A stretch of 64,000 nt of DNA from an uncultured Rhodospirillales bacterium (GCA_903822185.1 CAIJOA010000046.1:1-64000); one strand, 5' to 3'. Counted from the first letter of the stretch, positions 56,248-64,000 are shown. A program made the numbers and translations. Notes: generated from the letters alone by a model not told the origin.

Positions 56248-57120
56248 TTAAGTGGGGATCGCGAGAAGATCGCAATGTCCGATGGTGAGGCGCAGCGACC
56301 CATTGGCGAGTTGCGCGCGGCGTTGGCTTTCCCATCGCGCGATAACGTCGTGATGCGCGGGCGATGCTTCGCGCGCCGCGTTCGCTTCGCCGCCGATCAA
56401 AGCATCGATCAAGGCGCTATCGCGTGAACCCAACTGCCAATCGCTTTTGATCTTTTCGACGGTAAAGCCGTTGGCGGTGAAGGCGGCCTCCATGGCGCGC
56501 GGTGCATCACCGCCCAACGACGTGCCGAAACCTTTGTCGCGCGTCTGATGTTGTGCGAAAGCGGCGGCGATGATCGCGTCTTCGTCAAGCAGCGGTTCCC
56601 ACAAACGGCGGCCATCGACGTTCAGCGCGGCCAGCAGCGGCACGCGCATTGCGCCAAGCTCGGCGGCAAAGCCTTCGACCCAATCCGTCGAGACAAGATC
56701 GAAGAACGCAGCAGCGGTGAAGCCATCGACATCGTTCGGTGCGGCGTGGCCGAGACCGGACGAGAGATCGAACGGCAGACTCTCGATGCGCCATTCTTGG
56801 CCGGGCGGCGTGATGGTGATGCGGTTGCCGCCGGCGAGAATCGGCAGGCCCTGCCGCCGCGCCCAGAGCGAGAACTCATCGCCCTGCGCCGCGATCAAGG
56901 CGCGGTCCTGATCGACCAGAATCCATTCTTGATTGCCGGCGATGCGCGGCATCACCGCACGGCAATTGGCGCCGCTGCCCGCGCCGAGATCGACCAGTCG
57001 CAACGGTGCGCCGTCACGTTTCTTCAAGGCGGAGGCGAAACGCCGTGCGAGGGCTGGGCTGCGTGCGGCAAGATCCGCGCCTTCGCGCAAACGCAGCCAA
57101 TCGAGCGCGAAGCCGCTCAT
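56248..57120 (-). CDS. SAM-dependent methyltransferase
   Basis: A 290-residue class I methyltransferase. The SAM loop is LRLVDLGAGSGANCRAVMPR (about residues 43-62), followed by WILVDQDRALIAAQ (acidic ribose-binding residue) and FFDLVSTDWVEGFAAEL. The rest is unlike well-known subfamilies. The ATG at 57120 overlaps the stop of the GT4 gene by four bases, so it is the last gene of the five-gene minus-strand arm. The acceptor is presumably the product of the locus. Confidence 0.85.
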   Translation of the reverse strand: MSGFALDWLRLREGADLAARSPALARRFASALKKRDGAPLRLVDLGAGSGANCRAVMPRIAGNQEWILVDQDRALIAAQGDEFSLWARRQGLPILAGGNRITITPPGQEWRIESLPFDLSSGLGHAAPNDVDGFTAAAFFDLVSTDWVEGFAAELGAMRVPLLAALNVDGRRLWEPLLDEDAIIAAAFAQHQTRDKGFGTSLGGDAPRAMEAAFTANGFTVEKIKSDWQLGSRDSALIDALIGGEANAAREASPAHHDVIARWESQRRAQLANGSLRLTIGHCDLLAIPT

Positions 57121-58169
57121 GCGAGCAGCCGCGCGACTTCGTAATGCCAGCGCGTGGCCGCCTGCCGCCAATCCGGCAAGTCCGCACCGGCTTGCGCCGC
57201 GCCTTGCGCGAAACGCAGCAGCGCCGCGCGATTATCGAGGCAGAAGCGCAGAGCTTCGGCGAGCGCCGGCAAATCGCCCGGCGGGACCAGGATGCCCGCG
57301 CTCTCGGGCACGGTGTCGGGAATAGCGCCCGCTTGGGTCGCGATAATCGGCAGGCCATGCGCCAGCGCTTCGGCGAAGGCCATGCCATAGCCTTCGTGAA
57401 ACGACGGCAGCACAAACATATCGGCGGCGTCATAGAGCGGATCGAGCTGTGCCGGTGCCAACTCGCCATGCAGCTTGATCCGATCGCCGAGCCCGTGCCG
57501 CGCAATCGCGGCTTGCAACGCGGCTGCGTATTCGGTGTCGCGATCGAGACTGCCGATGCAATCGAGCGTCCAGTCGTTGCGGCGTAGCGTGGCCAAAGCT
57601 TCGACCAATAGCAGATGGCCTTTGCGCGGCGTAATGGTCGCGACCGACAACAGATGCACTTCGCGGCTGGCGCGTTGGCGTTGTTTAAGAATCGCGGGTT
57701 TGTCGGTGCCCGGCGGCGCGACGCCGACGGCATCTATATCGACGCCATCGCGAATGACTGCATCGCCGGTCACGCGGCTGGGACATAGGATTCCGCGGAA
57801 CAATGGCAGAAGCTGCATCTCGGCAGCATGAAACCGCGCGGCATCCACGTCGCTCAATCCGGTTTCATCGGCCAGCGGATGATGCACCCAGCCGATCAAC
57901 TGCAAGCGATGCGCTTCATGCGCGAGACAATCGGCGAAAGCGAGCAAGCCGAGGCCGTCGATCACCGCGACTTCATCGTCATGCAGCGCAGCGAGAGCCG
58001 CTGTCGCAGCGTTGCGTGCGATGACGTCGGCATCGGGAAAGTTGCCGGGCATTTCGACGATATTGATCGCATGTCCTCGCTTGCGAAGCTCATCGACGAC
58101 GCGGCGGGCAAAGAGATATCCGCCGGTCAATTGATCGATGCGCCCCGGAACGAGGAGAGCGAATTTCAA
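57117..58169 (-). CDS. GT4-family glycosyltransferase
   Basis: A 350-residue retaining glycosyltransferase of the GT-B/GT4 type. The N-terminal segment is LVPGRIDQLTGGYLFARRVV. The C-terminal donor-binding domain shows LLSVATITPRKGHLLLVEAL, FVLPSFHEGYGMAFAEALAHGLPIIAT (E-x7-E pattern) and GAIPDTVPESAGILVPPGD. It overlaps both neighbours by four bases (ATGA), so it is translationally coupled between the PTPS-like and methyltransferase genes. Likely nucleotide-sugar dependent; the acceptor is unknown. Confidence 0.9.
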   Translation of the reverse strand: MKFALLVPGRIDQLTGGYLFARRVVDELRKRGHAINIVEMPGNFPDADVIARNAATAALAALHDDEVAVIDGLGLLAFADCLAHEAHRLQLIGWVHHPLADETGLSDVDAARFHAAEMQLLPLFRGILCPSRVTGDAVIRDGVDIDAVGVAPPGTDKPAILKQRQRASREVHLLSVATITPRKGHLLLVEALATLRRNDWTLDCIGSLDRDTEYAAALQAAIARHGLGDRIKLHGELAPAQLDPLYDAADMFVLPSFHEGYGMAFAEALAHGLPIIATQAGAIPDTVPESAGILVPPGDLPALAEALRFCLDNRAALLRFAQGAAQAGADLPDWRQAATRWHYEVARLLA

Positions 58170-58570
58170 TCGAGGGGTCCTTCGAACGCCGCCCAGGCCA
58201 CCGGCGATTCGCGCAACACGACGCGCATCGAGGCAAGCGCGCCGGCGGTGCCGGGGCCGAAACCGCCTTTGCCGACATGGGCTTTCAAGCGGCGGAAGAT
58301 ATCGCCGGCCAGAAATTCAGTCGTCGTGTTGCGACCCTTGAACGACGGCAGTTCGTCGAGATTGTGATAATTGAGTTCGGCGAGGACGGCCTTGAGCGTC
58401 TCGAGCGCCTTGCCGATATCGCAGACGAGGCCGTCGCCATCCAATTCCTTACGGCGAAGTTCGATCTCGACGGCATAGGTCGCGCCATGCAGGCGCTGCG
58501 CCGGGCCGAAGATATCGCCGACGAAACTATGGGCGATCATCACATGATCGCTGACAGCCAATGTGTACAT
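58166..58570 (-). CDS. PTPS/QueD-like protein with altered active site
   Basis: A 134-residue T-fold protein of the 6-pyruvoyl-tetrahydropterin synthase / 6-carboxytetrahydropterin synthase family. The fold is marked by MIAHSFVG (first Zn His), LHGATYAVEIEL, LVCDIGKALETL, TTEFLAGDIFRRL and VVLRESP with its conserved Glu. Relative to E. coli QueD, the catalytic Cys (CGRLHGH) is Ala, the third zinc His of HGH is Ala, and the LDHH pair is LNYH. Catalysis of the standard reaction is therefore unlikely. It overlaps the GT4 gene. Confidence 0.85.
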   Translation of the reverse strand: MYTLAVSDHVMIAHSFVGDIFGPAQRLHGATYAVEIELRRKELDGDGLVCDIGKALETLKAVLAELNYHNLDELPSFKGRNTTTEFLAGDIFRRLKAHVGKGGFGPGTAGALASMRVVLRESPVAWAAFEGPLD

Positions 58571-58579
58571 GCTCAGCCT

Positions 58580-59548
58580 CTAGAAATAACGAACGATCTC
58601 GCATAACGCGCCGGCGGGGTCGCGCGCCAACTGCGCCATCTTCTCCGGCAATTGGTCGAGCGCTGTCTCGCCGGTGATCAACCGGTCATAGACCGGATCG
58701 GCCAGAAGCTCCAATGCCAGGTTTAAGCGTTGCCGATAGGTGCGGCGCGCGCGGCGGGCGGTGGCGACCGCGCCGACCTGCGACGATTTAAGAACTAGGC
58801 GGCGGCTATGGAAAGCTTCGCCCAGTGGCACGGCGACTTGTTTGTCGCCATACCAGCTCATCTCCAGCACCGTCGCCTCGAACCCGGCAAGGCTCAATGC
58901 GGTGGAGAGACCCGCCGCGTTGCCGCTGGTGTGAATGACCAGATCGCACTCGCCTTCGGCCTTTGCAGGCAACGCGAAGTTGCAACCGAGTGCGACGGTA
59001 ATCTCCGCGCGCTTTTCATCCACATCGATCAAGGTGACATGCGCGCCGGGCAGCTTCGCGGCCAGCGATGCGACCAAGCATCCAACCACGCCCGCGCCGA
59101 TCACCGCGATCCTGTCGCCGATGCGCGGACCGGCATCCCACAGACCGTTGAGCGCCGTCTCCATATTGGCCGCGAGTGTTGCGCGTCGATCCGGTACCGC
59201 ATCGGGAATTTCGATGACCGCATCTTCCGGCACGACGTAACGATCTTGATGTGGATACAGCGCGAAGACGCGTTTGCCGGTTAGCGTTCCCTGCTCCACC
59301 GTGCCGACCGAGGCGTAGCCGTATTTCACCGGCGCGGGAAAATCGCCGTCCTGAAAGGGACAACGCATCAACTGATATTGGCTGGGCGGTACTTGGCCTT
59401 GAAAGACGAGGCTTTCGGTGCCGCGGCTGATCGCGCTGAAGCTTGTGCGCACCAGCACATCGCTCGGGCCAAGCGTTGCAAGCGGTGTGGCGCGGATTTC
59501 GCCGCGCCCTGGCGCTGCCAGCCAGAAGGCGCGCGCGGTGTCGCTCAT
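58580..59548 (-). CDS. Zinc-type (MDR) alcohol dehydrogenase-like protein
   Basis: A 322-residue medium-chain dehydrogenase/reductase. SFSAISRGTESLVFQGQ is the N-terminal substrate domain; GDRIAVIGAGVVGCLVASLAAK is the NAD(P) Rossmann motif; VTLIDVDEKR follows. The four-cysteine structural zinc loop is missing, as in related bacteriochlorophyllide- or sorbitol-type members. ATG at 59548 lies one base from the RibD-like stop (59550). It probably oxidises or reduces an intermediate carrying a ribityl or sugar side chain; this is inference from neighbours. Confidence 0.85.
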   Translation of the reverse strand: MSDTARAFWLAAPGRGEIRATPLATLGPSDVLVRTSFSAISRGTESLVFQGQVPPSQYQLMRCPFQDGDFPAPVKYGYASVGTVEQGTLTGKRVFALYPHQDRYVVPEDAVIEIPDAVPDRRATLAANMETALNGLWDAGPRIGDRIAVIGAGVVGCLVASLAAKLPGAHVTLIDVDEKRAEITVALGCNFALPAKAEGECDLVIHTSGNAAGLSTALSLAGFEATVLEMSWYGDKQVAVPLGEAFHSRRLVLKSSQVGAVATARRARRTYRQRLNLALELLADPVYDRLITGETALDQLPEKMAQLARDPAGALCEIVRYF

Positions 59549-59549
59549 G

Positions 59550-60326
59550 TCAGGTGCCGAAGATACATTCGAACAATGTATCATCCCCAAGCGTTATCCG
59601 GCGAACCGTGGGACGCAGGCCCGATGCAGGGTCCATGATCTCGGGCAAGGTGAGGCTCGGACGGCCCGATCCCATGATCACCGGCGCGACCGTCAGTTGC
59701 AGACGATCGAGACAGCCGGCGCGCAGGAAATGCGAAACGGTGACGCCGCCGCCTTCGATGAACAGCCAATGAAGTCCGCGTGCCTTGAGGGCCGCGACGA
59801 TGGCGGCAGGCGCGATCTTGCCGTCGCCGTCGCGTGGCAAGGCGATGATCTCGGCGCCGTCGATCGGCGTATTGTTGCTGTTGTCTTCGGTGGTGATGAG
59901 CAATGTCGGCGTGCTGCGGTCGGTGAAGACCTGATGATCGCCTTTCAATTTGCGGCGCGGATCGATGATCACGCGCGCCGGGTGATTGCCGCTGCAGCGG
60001 CGCACGGTCAGCAGCGGATCGTCGTGAAGTATCGTGTCCGTGCCGACGATCACCGCATCGGCCAGCGCGCGCATGCGGTGGGTGTGTTGCAGATCTTCGT
60101 CACCGGAAATCCAGCGCGACGCGCCGTTGGCGGCAGCGATCCGGCCGTCGAGGCTTTGCGCCAGATGCGCGATCACAAAGGTTTGTTCGACGGAGCGGGT
60201 GCAAAGCGGTCCATAGAGCGCTTCGATCGCATCGGCTGCCGTATAGGTGGATGCGTTGCGCCGGCGGCCCAACAGGCCCTGCCACTGCGCTTCCGCATAT
60301 CCTTTTATGTCGCCTTCCGCAGCCAT
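59550..60326 (-). CDS. RibD C-terminal (reductase) domain protein, no deaminase
   Basis: A 258-residue protein whose core is the RibD_C / dihydrofolate-reductase-like domain: HLAQSLDGRIAAANGASRWI, HRMRALADAVIVGTDTILHDDP, HPARVIIDPRRKL and LFIEGGGVTVSHFL. Canonical RibD also has an N-terminal cytidine-deaminase-like zinc domain; here it is absent and replaced by about 50 residues of unknown role. The enzyme should reduce a ribosyl-amino side chain to ribityl in an NADPH-dependent reaction. It is the first gene of the minus-strand arm, 37 bases from the divergent CDP-alcohol phosphatidyltransferase. Confidence 0.88.
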   Translation of the reverse strand: MAAEGDIKGYAEAQWQGLLGRRRNASTYTAADAIEALYGPLCTRSVEQTFVIAHLAQSLDGRIAAANGASRWISGDEDLQHTHRMRALADAVIVGTDTILHDDPLLTVRRCSGNHPARVIIDPRRKLKGDHQVFTDRSTPTLLITTEDNSNNTPIDGAEIIALPRDGDGKIAPAAIVAALKARGLHWLFIEGGGVTVSHFLRAGCLDRLQLTVAPVIMGSGRPSLTLPEIMDPASGLRPTVRRITLGDDTLFECIFGT

Positions 60327-60362
60327 CGTTGACTCAACCCCAGTAAAGCATAATAAGCTTGG

Positions 60363-60965
60363 GTGCGATCCTTGAACACCAACAAGTTTTCGCGAGCACT
60401 GCCCCGGCCCTTCGGTGCGGCCAATTGGGTAACACTCGTTCGAGCCTGTATTGCCCTCGGCCTTCTTGGTTATGCCGTTGCGGCTCTACTGACCCCCACA
60501 AGTACGGCGGGACGATGGCTTTGGACCACCGCTGCACTCTGCGCGGTGATACTGGATGGGATCGACGGCTATCTCGCGCGGCGTTTCGGCCAGACAAGCG
60601 CGTTCGGCGCGCGCTTCGATATGGAAACCGATGCGGCGACCGTGCTGATGCTGTGCCTCTTGGCGTTTCTTACCGGGCAAGCCGGAGCTTGGGTGCTGTT
60701 GAGCGGCCTGATGCGCTACCTATTTATAATCGGTGGCCGGATTTGGCCCGGCCTGACGATGCCGCTGGCGAAGAGCAAAAGGCGTCAAGTGATCTGCGTC
60801 ATCCAGATTGCCGTACTCATTTTGGCGCTGGCGCCGGTCACGCCGCCCGGCATGGCGGCGATGATTTGCCTCGCGGGGCTTTTGCTGCTGGGCTATTCCT
60901 TCGCGGTCGATACCATATGGCTCGTGACCAACCGGGCCGGTTTAGAGAGTGAGGCTGTACGGTGA
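60363..60965 (+). CDS. CDP-alcohol phosphatidyltransferase family protein
   Basis: A 200-residue integral membrane enzyme. The CDP-alcohol motif D-x2-DG-x2-AR-x8-G-x3-D-x3-D is complete (Asp65, Asp68-Gly69, Ala72-Arg73, Gly82, Asp86, Asp90). Six helices are likely. It would attach a CDP-activated alcohol to a hydroxyl acceptor. A GTG at 60363 is used; TTG at 60372 is an alternative. Its stop overlaps the ribA start by four bases, linking it to a flavin/pteridine enzyme, an unusual pairing. Confidence 0.92.
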   Translation: MRSLNTNKFSRALPRPFGAANWVTLVRACIALGLLGYAVAALLTPTSTAGRWLWTTAALCAVILDGIDGYLARRFGQTSAFGARFDMETDAATVLMLCLLAFLTGQAGAWVLLSGLMRYLFIIGGRIWPGLTMPLAKSKRRQVICVIQIAVLILALAPVTPPGMAAMICLAGLLLLGYSFAVDTIWLVTNRAGLESEAVR

Positions 60966-62071
60966 GCGAGAAGAACGTCGAAACCGGTGATGCGCGCTTG
61001 TTGCGCCGCGTCGATCGCGTGATCGGCGATTTGCGTCGCGGCGAATTCGCGGTCGTCAACGGTGCGGGGCAAAGCGTTCTGCTCCAGGCGGCCGAGAATG
61101 TCAGCACGCAAAGTTTGGCGCAGTTGGCGGCACAAGGTCCCATCGCGCTGGCTCTGACCCGGCGCCGCGCAGCGGCGGTTGGCCTTGCCGCACCGGCCGA
61201 TGCGCCCGGCGGCAGCGTCGTCCTTACCCTCCCGCCCAATACCGAACCCGCTTATCTCCATACCCTCGCCGATCCCGGCGCGGCCGTCGTTGGCATGGGG
61301 CTGACGGCCCCGGGCGGCGATCATCTGGTTGATGCCGCGGTCGAATTGACCAAGCTGGCGCGGCTGCTGCCGGCGGCGGTGATCGTGACGCTAACGCCCG
61401 ACGCGGCGGCGCGTTTTGCCGCTGCCGAAGGGCTTTTGACGATCGATGCCGGCGACATCTTCGCCTATCAGGCCGAGGCGGCACGCAATCTCCGCATCGT
61501 CTCCGAGGCGCGCGTGCCGCTGGAAGATGCCGAGGAAACCCGTCTGGTGCATTTCCGTCCCGGCGACGGCGGCGTCGGCCATGTTGCGATCGTCATCGGC
61601 GAACCCGATCCGTCCCAGCCGGTGCTGATCCGACTACATTCGGAATGTTTCACCGGCGATCTGCTCGGCAGCCTGCGCTGCGATTGCGGCGATCAGCTGC
61701 GTGGCGCCATCGCCGAGATCGCGCGCAGCGGCGGCGGCGTGGTCCTCTATTTGTCGCAGGAAGGGCGCGGCATCGGCCTCGCCAACAAGCTGCGCGCTTA
61801 CGAGCTGCAGGATGCCGGCTTCGACACGGTCGATGCGAACGAGCTGCTGGGCTTCGACGCGGACGAACGGGTCTATCTCCCGGCGGCGGCCATGCTGCGC
61901 CAGTTGGGTTTCAACCGTGTCCGGCTGCTGACCAACAATCCGGAAAAGATCGACCAGTTGGGTCGCTCCGGCATCGAGGTGGTCGAACGCGTCGCCCATG
62001 CCTTCCCGGCCAATGCCCATAACGAGCGTTACCTGCGGACCAAGGCGACACGCAGCGGGCATATGCTCTAG
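60962..62071 (+). CDS. ribA: GTP cyclohydrolase II (RibA type, degenerate N-terminal domain)
   Basis: A 369-residue protein. The C-terminal half is a canonical GTP cyclohydrolase II: zinc site CFTGDLLGSLRCDCGDQL (about residues 228-245), catalytic QEGRGIGLANKLRAYELQ, and NNPEKIDQL. It opens the GTP imidazole ring to a 2,5-diaminopyrimidinone. The N-terminal ~180 residues align loosely with DHBP synthase but lack its motifs. Overlap with the phosphatidyltransferase indicates co-expression. It could serve riboflavin synthesis or a dedicated pathway with the divergent arm. Confidence 0.92.
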   Translation: MSEKNVETGDARLLRRVDRVIGDLRRGEFAVVNGAGQSVLLQAAENVSTQSLAQLAAQGPIALALTRRRAAAVGLAAPADAPGGSVVLTLPPNTEPAYLHTLADPGAAVVGMGLTAPGGDHLVDAAVELTKLARLLPAAVIVTLTPDAAARFAAAEGLLTIDAGDIFAYQAEAARNLRIVSEARVPLEDAEETRLVHFRPGDGGVGHVAIVIGEPDPSQPVLIRLHSECFTGDLLGSLRCDCGDQLRGAIAEIARSGGGVVLYLSQEGRGIGLANKLRAYELQDAGFDTVDANELLGFDADERVYLPAAAMLRQLGFNRVRLLTNNPEKIDQLGRSGIEVVERVAHAFPANAHNERYLRTKATRSGHML

Positions 62072-62193
62072 CGGTCCGGTTCTGCCGGGCAAATTTTGCC
62101 GTGGCAAAATCCGCGCGCTTCTAACCCCTTGATTTACAAGGCTTGGGCCTTGGCATACGGCGTGCAATTGGATTTGGCAGAAGGATTTTTGCC

Positions 62194-63084
62194 ATGTCCG
62201 ATATCGCCGCCACCTCATCTGCCGCTGTTGCCGCTCAGGCACCCTCCGACTCAGGCCAGAAGCTTTGGTCGAAGGGCGGGTTCGGCTTCAAGGATCTGCT
62301 CGATATCGTCAATCCGCTGCAGCATCTGCCGGTGATCGGCTCGGTTTATCGCTACCTGACCGGCGACGAACCTTCTGGCGGCGCGCGGATCGTCGGAGAC
62401 GCGCTTTATGGCGGGCCGATCGGCTTGGGCGTCGGCGTCGTTTCCTCGATGCTCAGCGATTCCCAGGGACATGATGTCGGCGAGCAAATGCTGGCGAAGG
62501 TTTTCGGTTCGCATGACGATGCCGTACCGACGACTGCTGTCGCCTCGGCAACGCAGACCTCGGCCCCTCCTTCGTTCCCGCCAACCCCCATCGCCGCCGC
62601 CCGCCCGAATACGCGGACGATCGCGTCGGCCGCCGCTCCGACCACGCCGGGCGCATCGCCTTTTGCGACCCCGACCGCGACCAGCCCGGTCGATATGACC
62701 GGGCTTTATAAATCGGCCTCGGCCCCCGGCGCGTCGGCCGCGAAAACGCCGGAAGACAGTTTTCTGAGCCAAAGAGCCCAATTCCAGCAGCAACTCGCCA
62801 ATGGCCGGGCGCCGAACGGCCAAGTCGTCGCTCCCCGGGCAGTGCCGCTGGAATTGCCGGGCAATCTCCAGACCCCGCAACGCGCGCCGATCGCCCGCCC
62901 TGCTGTCGCAACTGCGAACCAGGCTGCCCCGGCCACGGTCCAGCCGCCGGACCCGAACAATCCGGTGGCGATCCCGCAAAAGATGCTCGAGGCGTTGGAT
63001 AAATATTCCCAAATGAAGAAACAGCAGAATCAGGACGATAGCGCCCAAGCGGCGACCGCCGACAAGGTCGATCTGTCGCTCTGA
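62194..63084 (+). CDS. Hypothetical protein, Ala/Pro-rich
   Basis: A 296-residue protein. Residues about 25-90 carry a conserved-looking core, GFKDLLDIVNPLQHLPVIGS then YRYLTGDEPSGGARIVGDAL and GGPIGLGVGVVSSML, which I recall from proteins of Rhodospirillales-type genomes. The rest is low-complexity Ala/Pro/Thr-rich, ending in a polar helix (IPQKMLEALDKYSQMKKQQN). No signal peptide or transmembrane helix is obvious. Function unknown. ATG at 62194 follows AGAAGGA. Confidence 0.75.
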   Translation: MSDIAATSSAAVAAQAPSDSGQKLWSKGGFGFKDLLDIVNPLQHLPVIGSVYRYLTGDEPSGGARIVGDALYGGPIGLGVGVVSSMLSDSQGHDVGEQMLAKVFGSHDDAVPTTAVASATQTSAPPSFPPTPIAAARPNTRTIASAAAPTTPGASPFATPTATSPVDMTGLYKSASAPGASAAKTPEDSFLSQRAQFQQQLANGRAPNGQVVAPRAVPLELPGNLQTPQRAPIARPAVATANQAAPATVQPPDPNNPVAIPQKMLEALDKYSQMKKQQNQDDSAQAATADKVDLSL

Positions 63085-63108
63085 TTTCCACCAAATTTCG
63101 GAATGTTT

Positions 63109-63133
63109 GCGGTGCAACGCAGCACCGCTTTTT
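63109..63133 (+). terminator. Intrinsic terminator
   Basis: Perfect 7-bp stem GCGGTGC / GCACCGC, six-base loop, then TTTTT. It lies 25 bases past the stop of the Ala/Pro-rich gene. Confidence 0.88.
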
Positions 63134-63161
63134 CGCGTTGCGAAATAGTACCGATCCGGTC

Positions 63162-63190
63162 CTTGAACGGTCGGACGCGTCACACCATCT
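63162..63190 (+). promoter_or_regulatory. Possible sigma-32-type promoter of rpoH
   Basis: CTTGAA at 63162-63167, 17 bases, then CCATCT at 63185-63190, resembling the heat-shock sigma -35 (CTTGAA) and -10 (CCATnT) elements. The predicted start gives a leader of about 130 bases before rpoH. Only two short elements, so moderate at best. Confidence 0.4.
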
Positions 63191-63327
63191 AGCAAGATGC
63201 GCCGAGGGCAGATCACCCGAAGCCAAGCCTGAAAGCCAGCGAACCGCACTCACCGACACGGCACCTCTTCGCGCCGGCGGAACGAATCTGCGCCTCTTGA
63301 ATTGGCCTTTATGAAATGGACGGACCC

Positions 63328-64000
63328 ATGAACACGAAATTTGATTCCAGCCTTACCCGCTTCGTCGAAGAGGCAAAACGCTATCCGATGCTCAGCCCCG
63401 AGCACGAGAACGAAGTCGCCCTGTTGTGGCGCGACAAGCGGGATCGTGCTGCGCTGGATGAACTGGTTGGTAGCCATCTGCGCCTGGTCGTCAAAATCGC
63501 GCGCGGCTTTTCCGGCTACGGCTTGCCGCTGTCGGACCTGGTCGCCGAAGGCAATGTCGGGGTGATGCAGGCGGCCGAGAAATTCGATCCCGATCGCGGC
63601 TTCCGCTTCGCGACCTACGCGATGTGGTGGATCCGCGCCTCGATCCAGGAATACATCCTTCATTCTTGGTCGCTGGTGAAAATCGGCACGACCGCCGCGC
63701 AGAAAAAACTGTTCTTCAATCTGCGCCGGATGAAGGCGCGACTGCAGGAATTGGAGCAAGGCGATCTTTCGCCCGAGAACGTCGCCTTCATCGCGCGCGA
63801 ACTGTCCGTGCCCGAAGGTGAAGTGGTCGAGATGAATCGCCGCCTCGGCGGAGCCGACAATTCGCTCAACGCAACGCTCGGCTCGGACGGCGAAAGCGAA
63901 TGGCTCGAGATGCTGGTCGATGAACGGCCGAACCAAGAGGTTGTCATCGGCAATCTTGAGGAAGGACGCCGTCGCAAGGATCTGCTCGGCGCGGCCTTGA
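63328..64000 (+). CDS. rpoH: RNA polymerase factor sigma-32 (RpoH type), partial
   Basis: The first 224 residues of a sigma factor; the gene runs off the window. Region 1.2 begins SLTRFVEEAKRYPMLSPEHE. Region 2 contains LVGSHLRLVVKIARGFSGYG, DLVAEGNVGVMQAAEKFDPD and the -10 recognition segment GFRFATYAMWWIRASIQEYI. The RpoH box appears as QKKLFFNLRR. These mark it as RpoH rather than RpoD. ATG at 63328 is the first in frame; a six-codon frame starts at 63311. Confidence 0.93.
   Translation, partial: MNTKFDSSLTRFVEEAKRYPMLSPEHENEVALLWRDKRDRAALDELVGSHLRLVVKIARGFSGYGLPLSDLVAEGNVGVMQAAEKFDPDRGFRFATYAMWWIRASIQEYILHSWSLVKIGTTAAQKKLFFNLRRMKARLQELEQGDLSPENVAFIARELSVPEGEVVEMNRRLGGADNSLNATLGSDGESEWLEMLVDERPNQEVVIGNLEEGRRRKDLLGAAL

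Overview
This window is GC-rich, densely coding chromosomal DNA from an alphaproteobacterium. Evidence includes the order mnmE-mnmG-rsmG-parA-parB followed by convergent holA-lptE-leuS, palindromic parS sites, a DUF3576 lipoprotein, a LolA-type protein directly after ftsK, and rhizobial-style small proteins. The class is well supported. An order such as Rhodospirillales or Hyphomicrobiales is only a guess. No phage, insertion sequence, CRISPR array or rRNA was seen; the only tRNA is tRNA-Gly(GCC).

Layout. 1-4,300: DNA alkyl-transferase, a DUF255 thioredoxin-like protein, an FAH-family hydrolase and several intergenic palindromes. 4,300-7,450: a HAD-UbiA fusion and a GT39-like membrane glycosyltransferase, probably a lipid-linked sugar pair. 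7,450-17,500: the tRNA-modification and partition block with two perfect parS sites (one inside mnmG), then holA, lptE and leuS. 17,500-25,800: lipoprotein, YggS, L,D-transpeptidase, TonB-like protein, a fluoride riboswitch with crcB, a TPR-glycosyltransferase, dienelactone hydrolase and small proteins. 25,800-31,900: tRNA-Gly, a thioredoxin/TPR-LonN-Trm112-DUF971 run, a Ubi-type hydroxylase, and amtB behind an NtrC/sigma-54 promoter. 31,900-37,450: MFS transporter, ABC permease and two tandem binding proteins without an ATPase. 37,600-40,400: anti-sigma/ECF sigma pair divergent from a metallophosphoesterase and a cupredoxin. 40,800-50,800: aminotransferase, ftsK-lolA, hydrolases, a candidate sRNA, exonuclease III and a response regulator.

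50,900-55,800: a TPR plus outer-membrane barrel protein resembling SLAM/type XI secretion translocators, next to a 1,105-residue Gly/Ala repeat protein with a signal peptide. 56,200-62,100: a bidirectional seven-gene locus. One arm encodes a RibD-type reductase without deaminase, a dehydrogenase, a PTPS/QueD homologue with altered catalytic residues, a GT4 glycosyltransferase and a methyltransferase. The other arm encodes a CDP-alcohol phosphatidyltransferase and RibA. I read this as a possible undescribed pathway to a modified, glycosylated and perhaps lipid-linked pteridine- or flavin-derived compound. The window ends inside an rpoH-type sigma factor gene.

Start codons were chosen from family alignment by eye, Shine-Dalgarno position and operon overlap. 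All family assignments come from reading motifs, not from searches.
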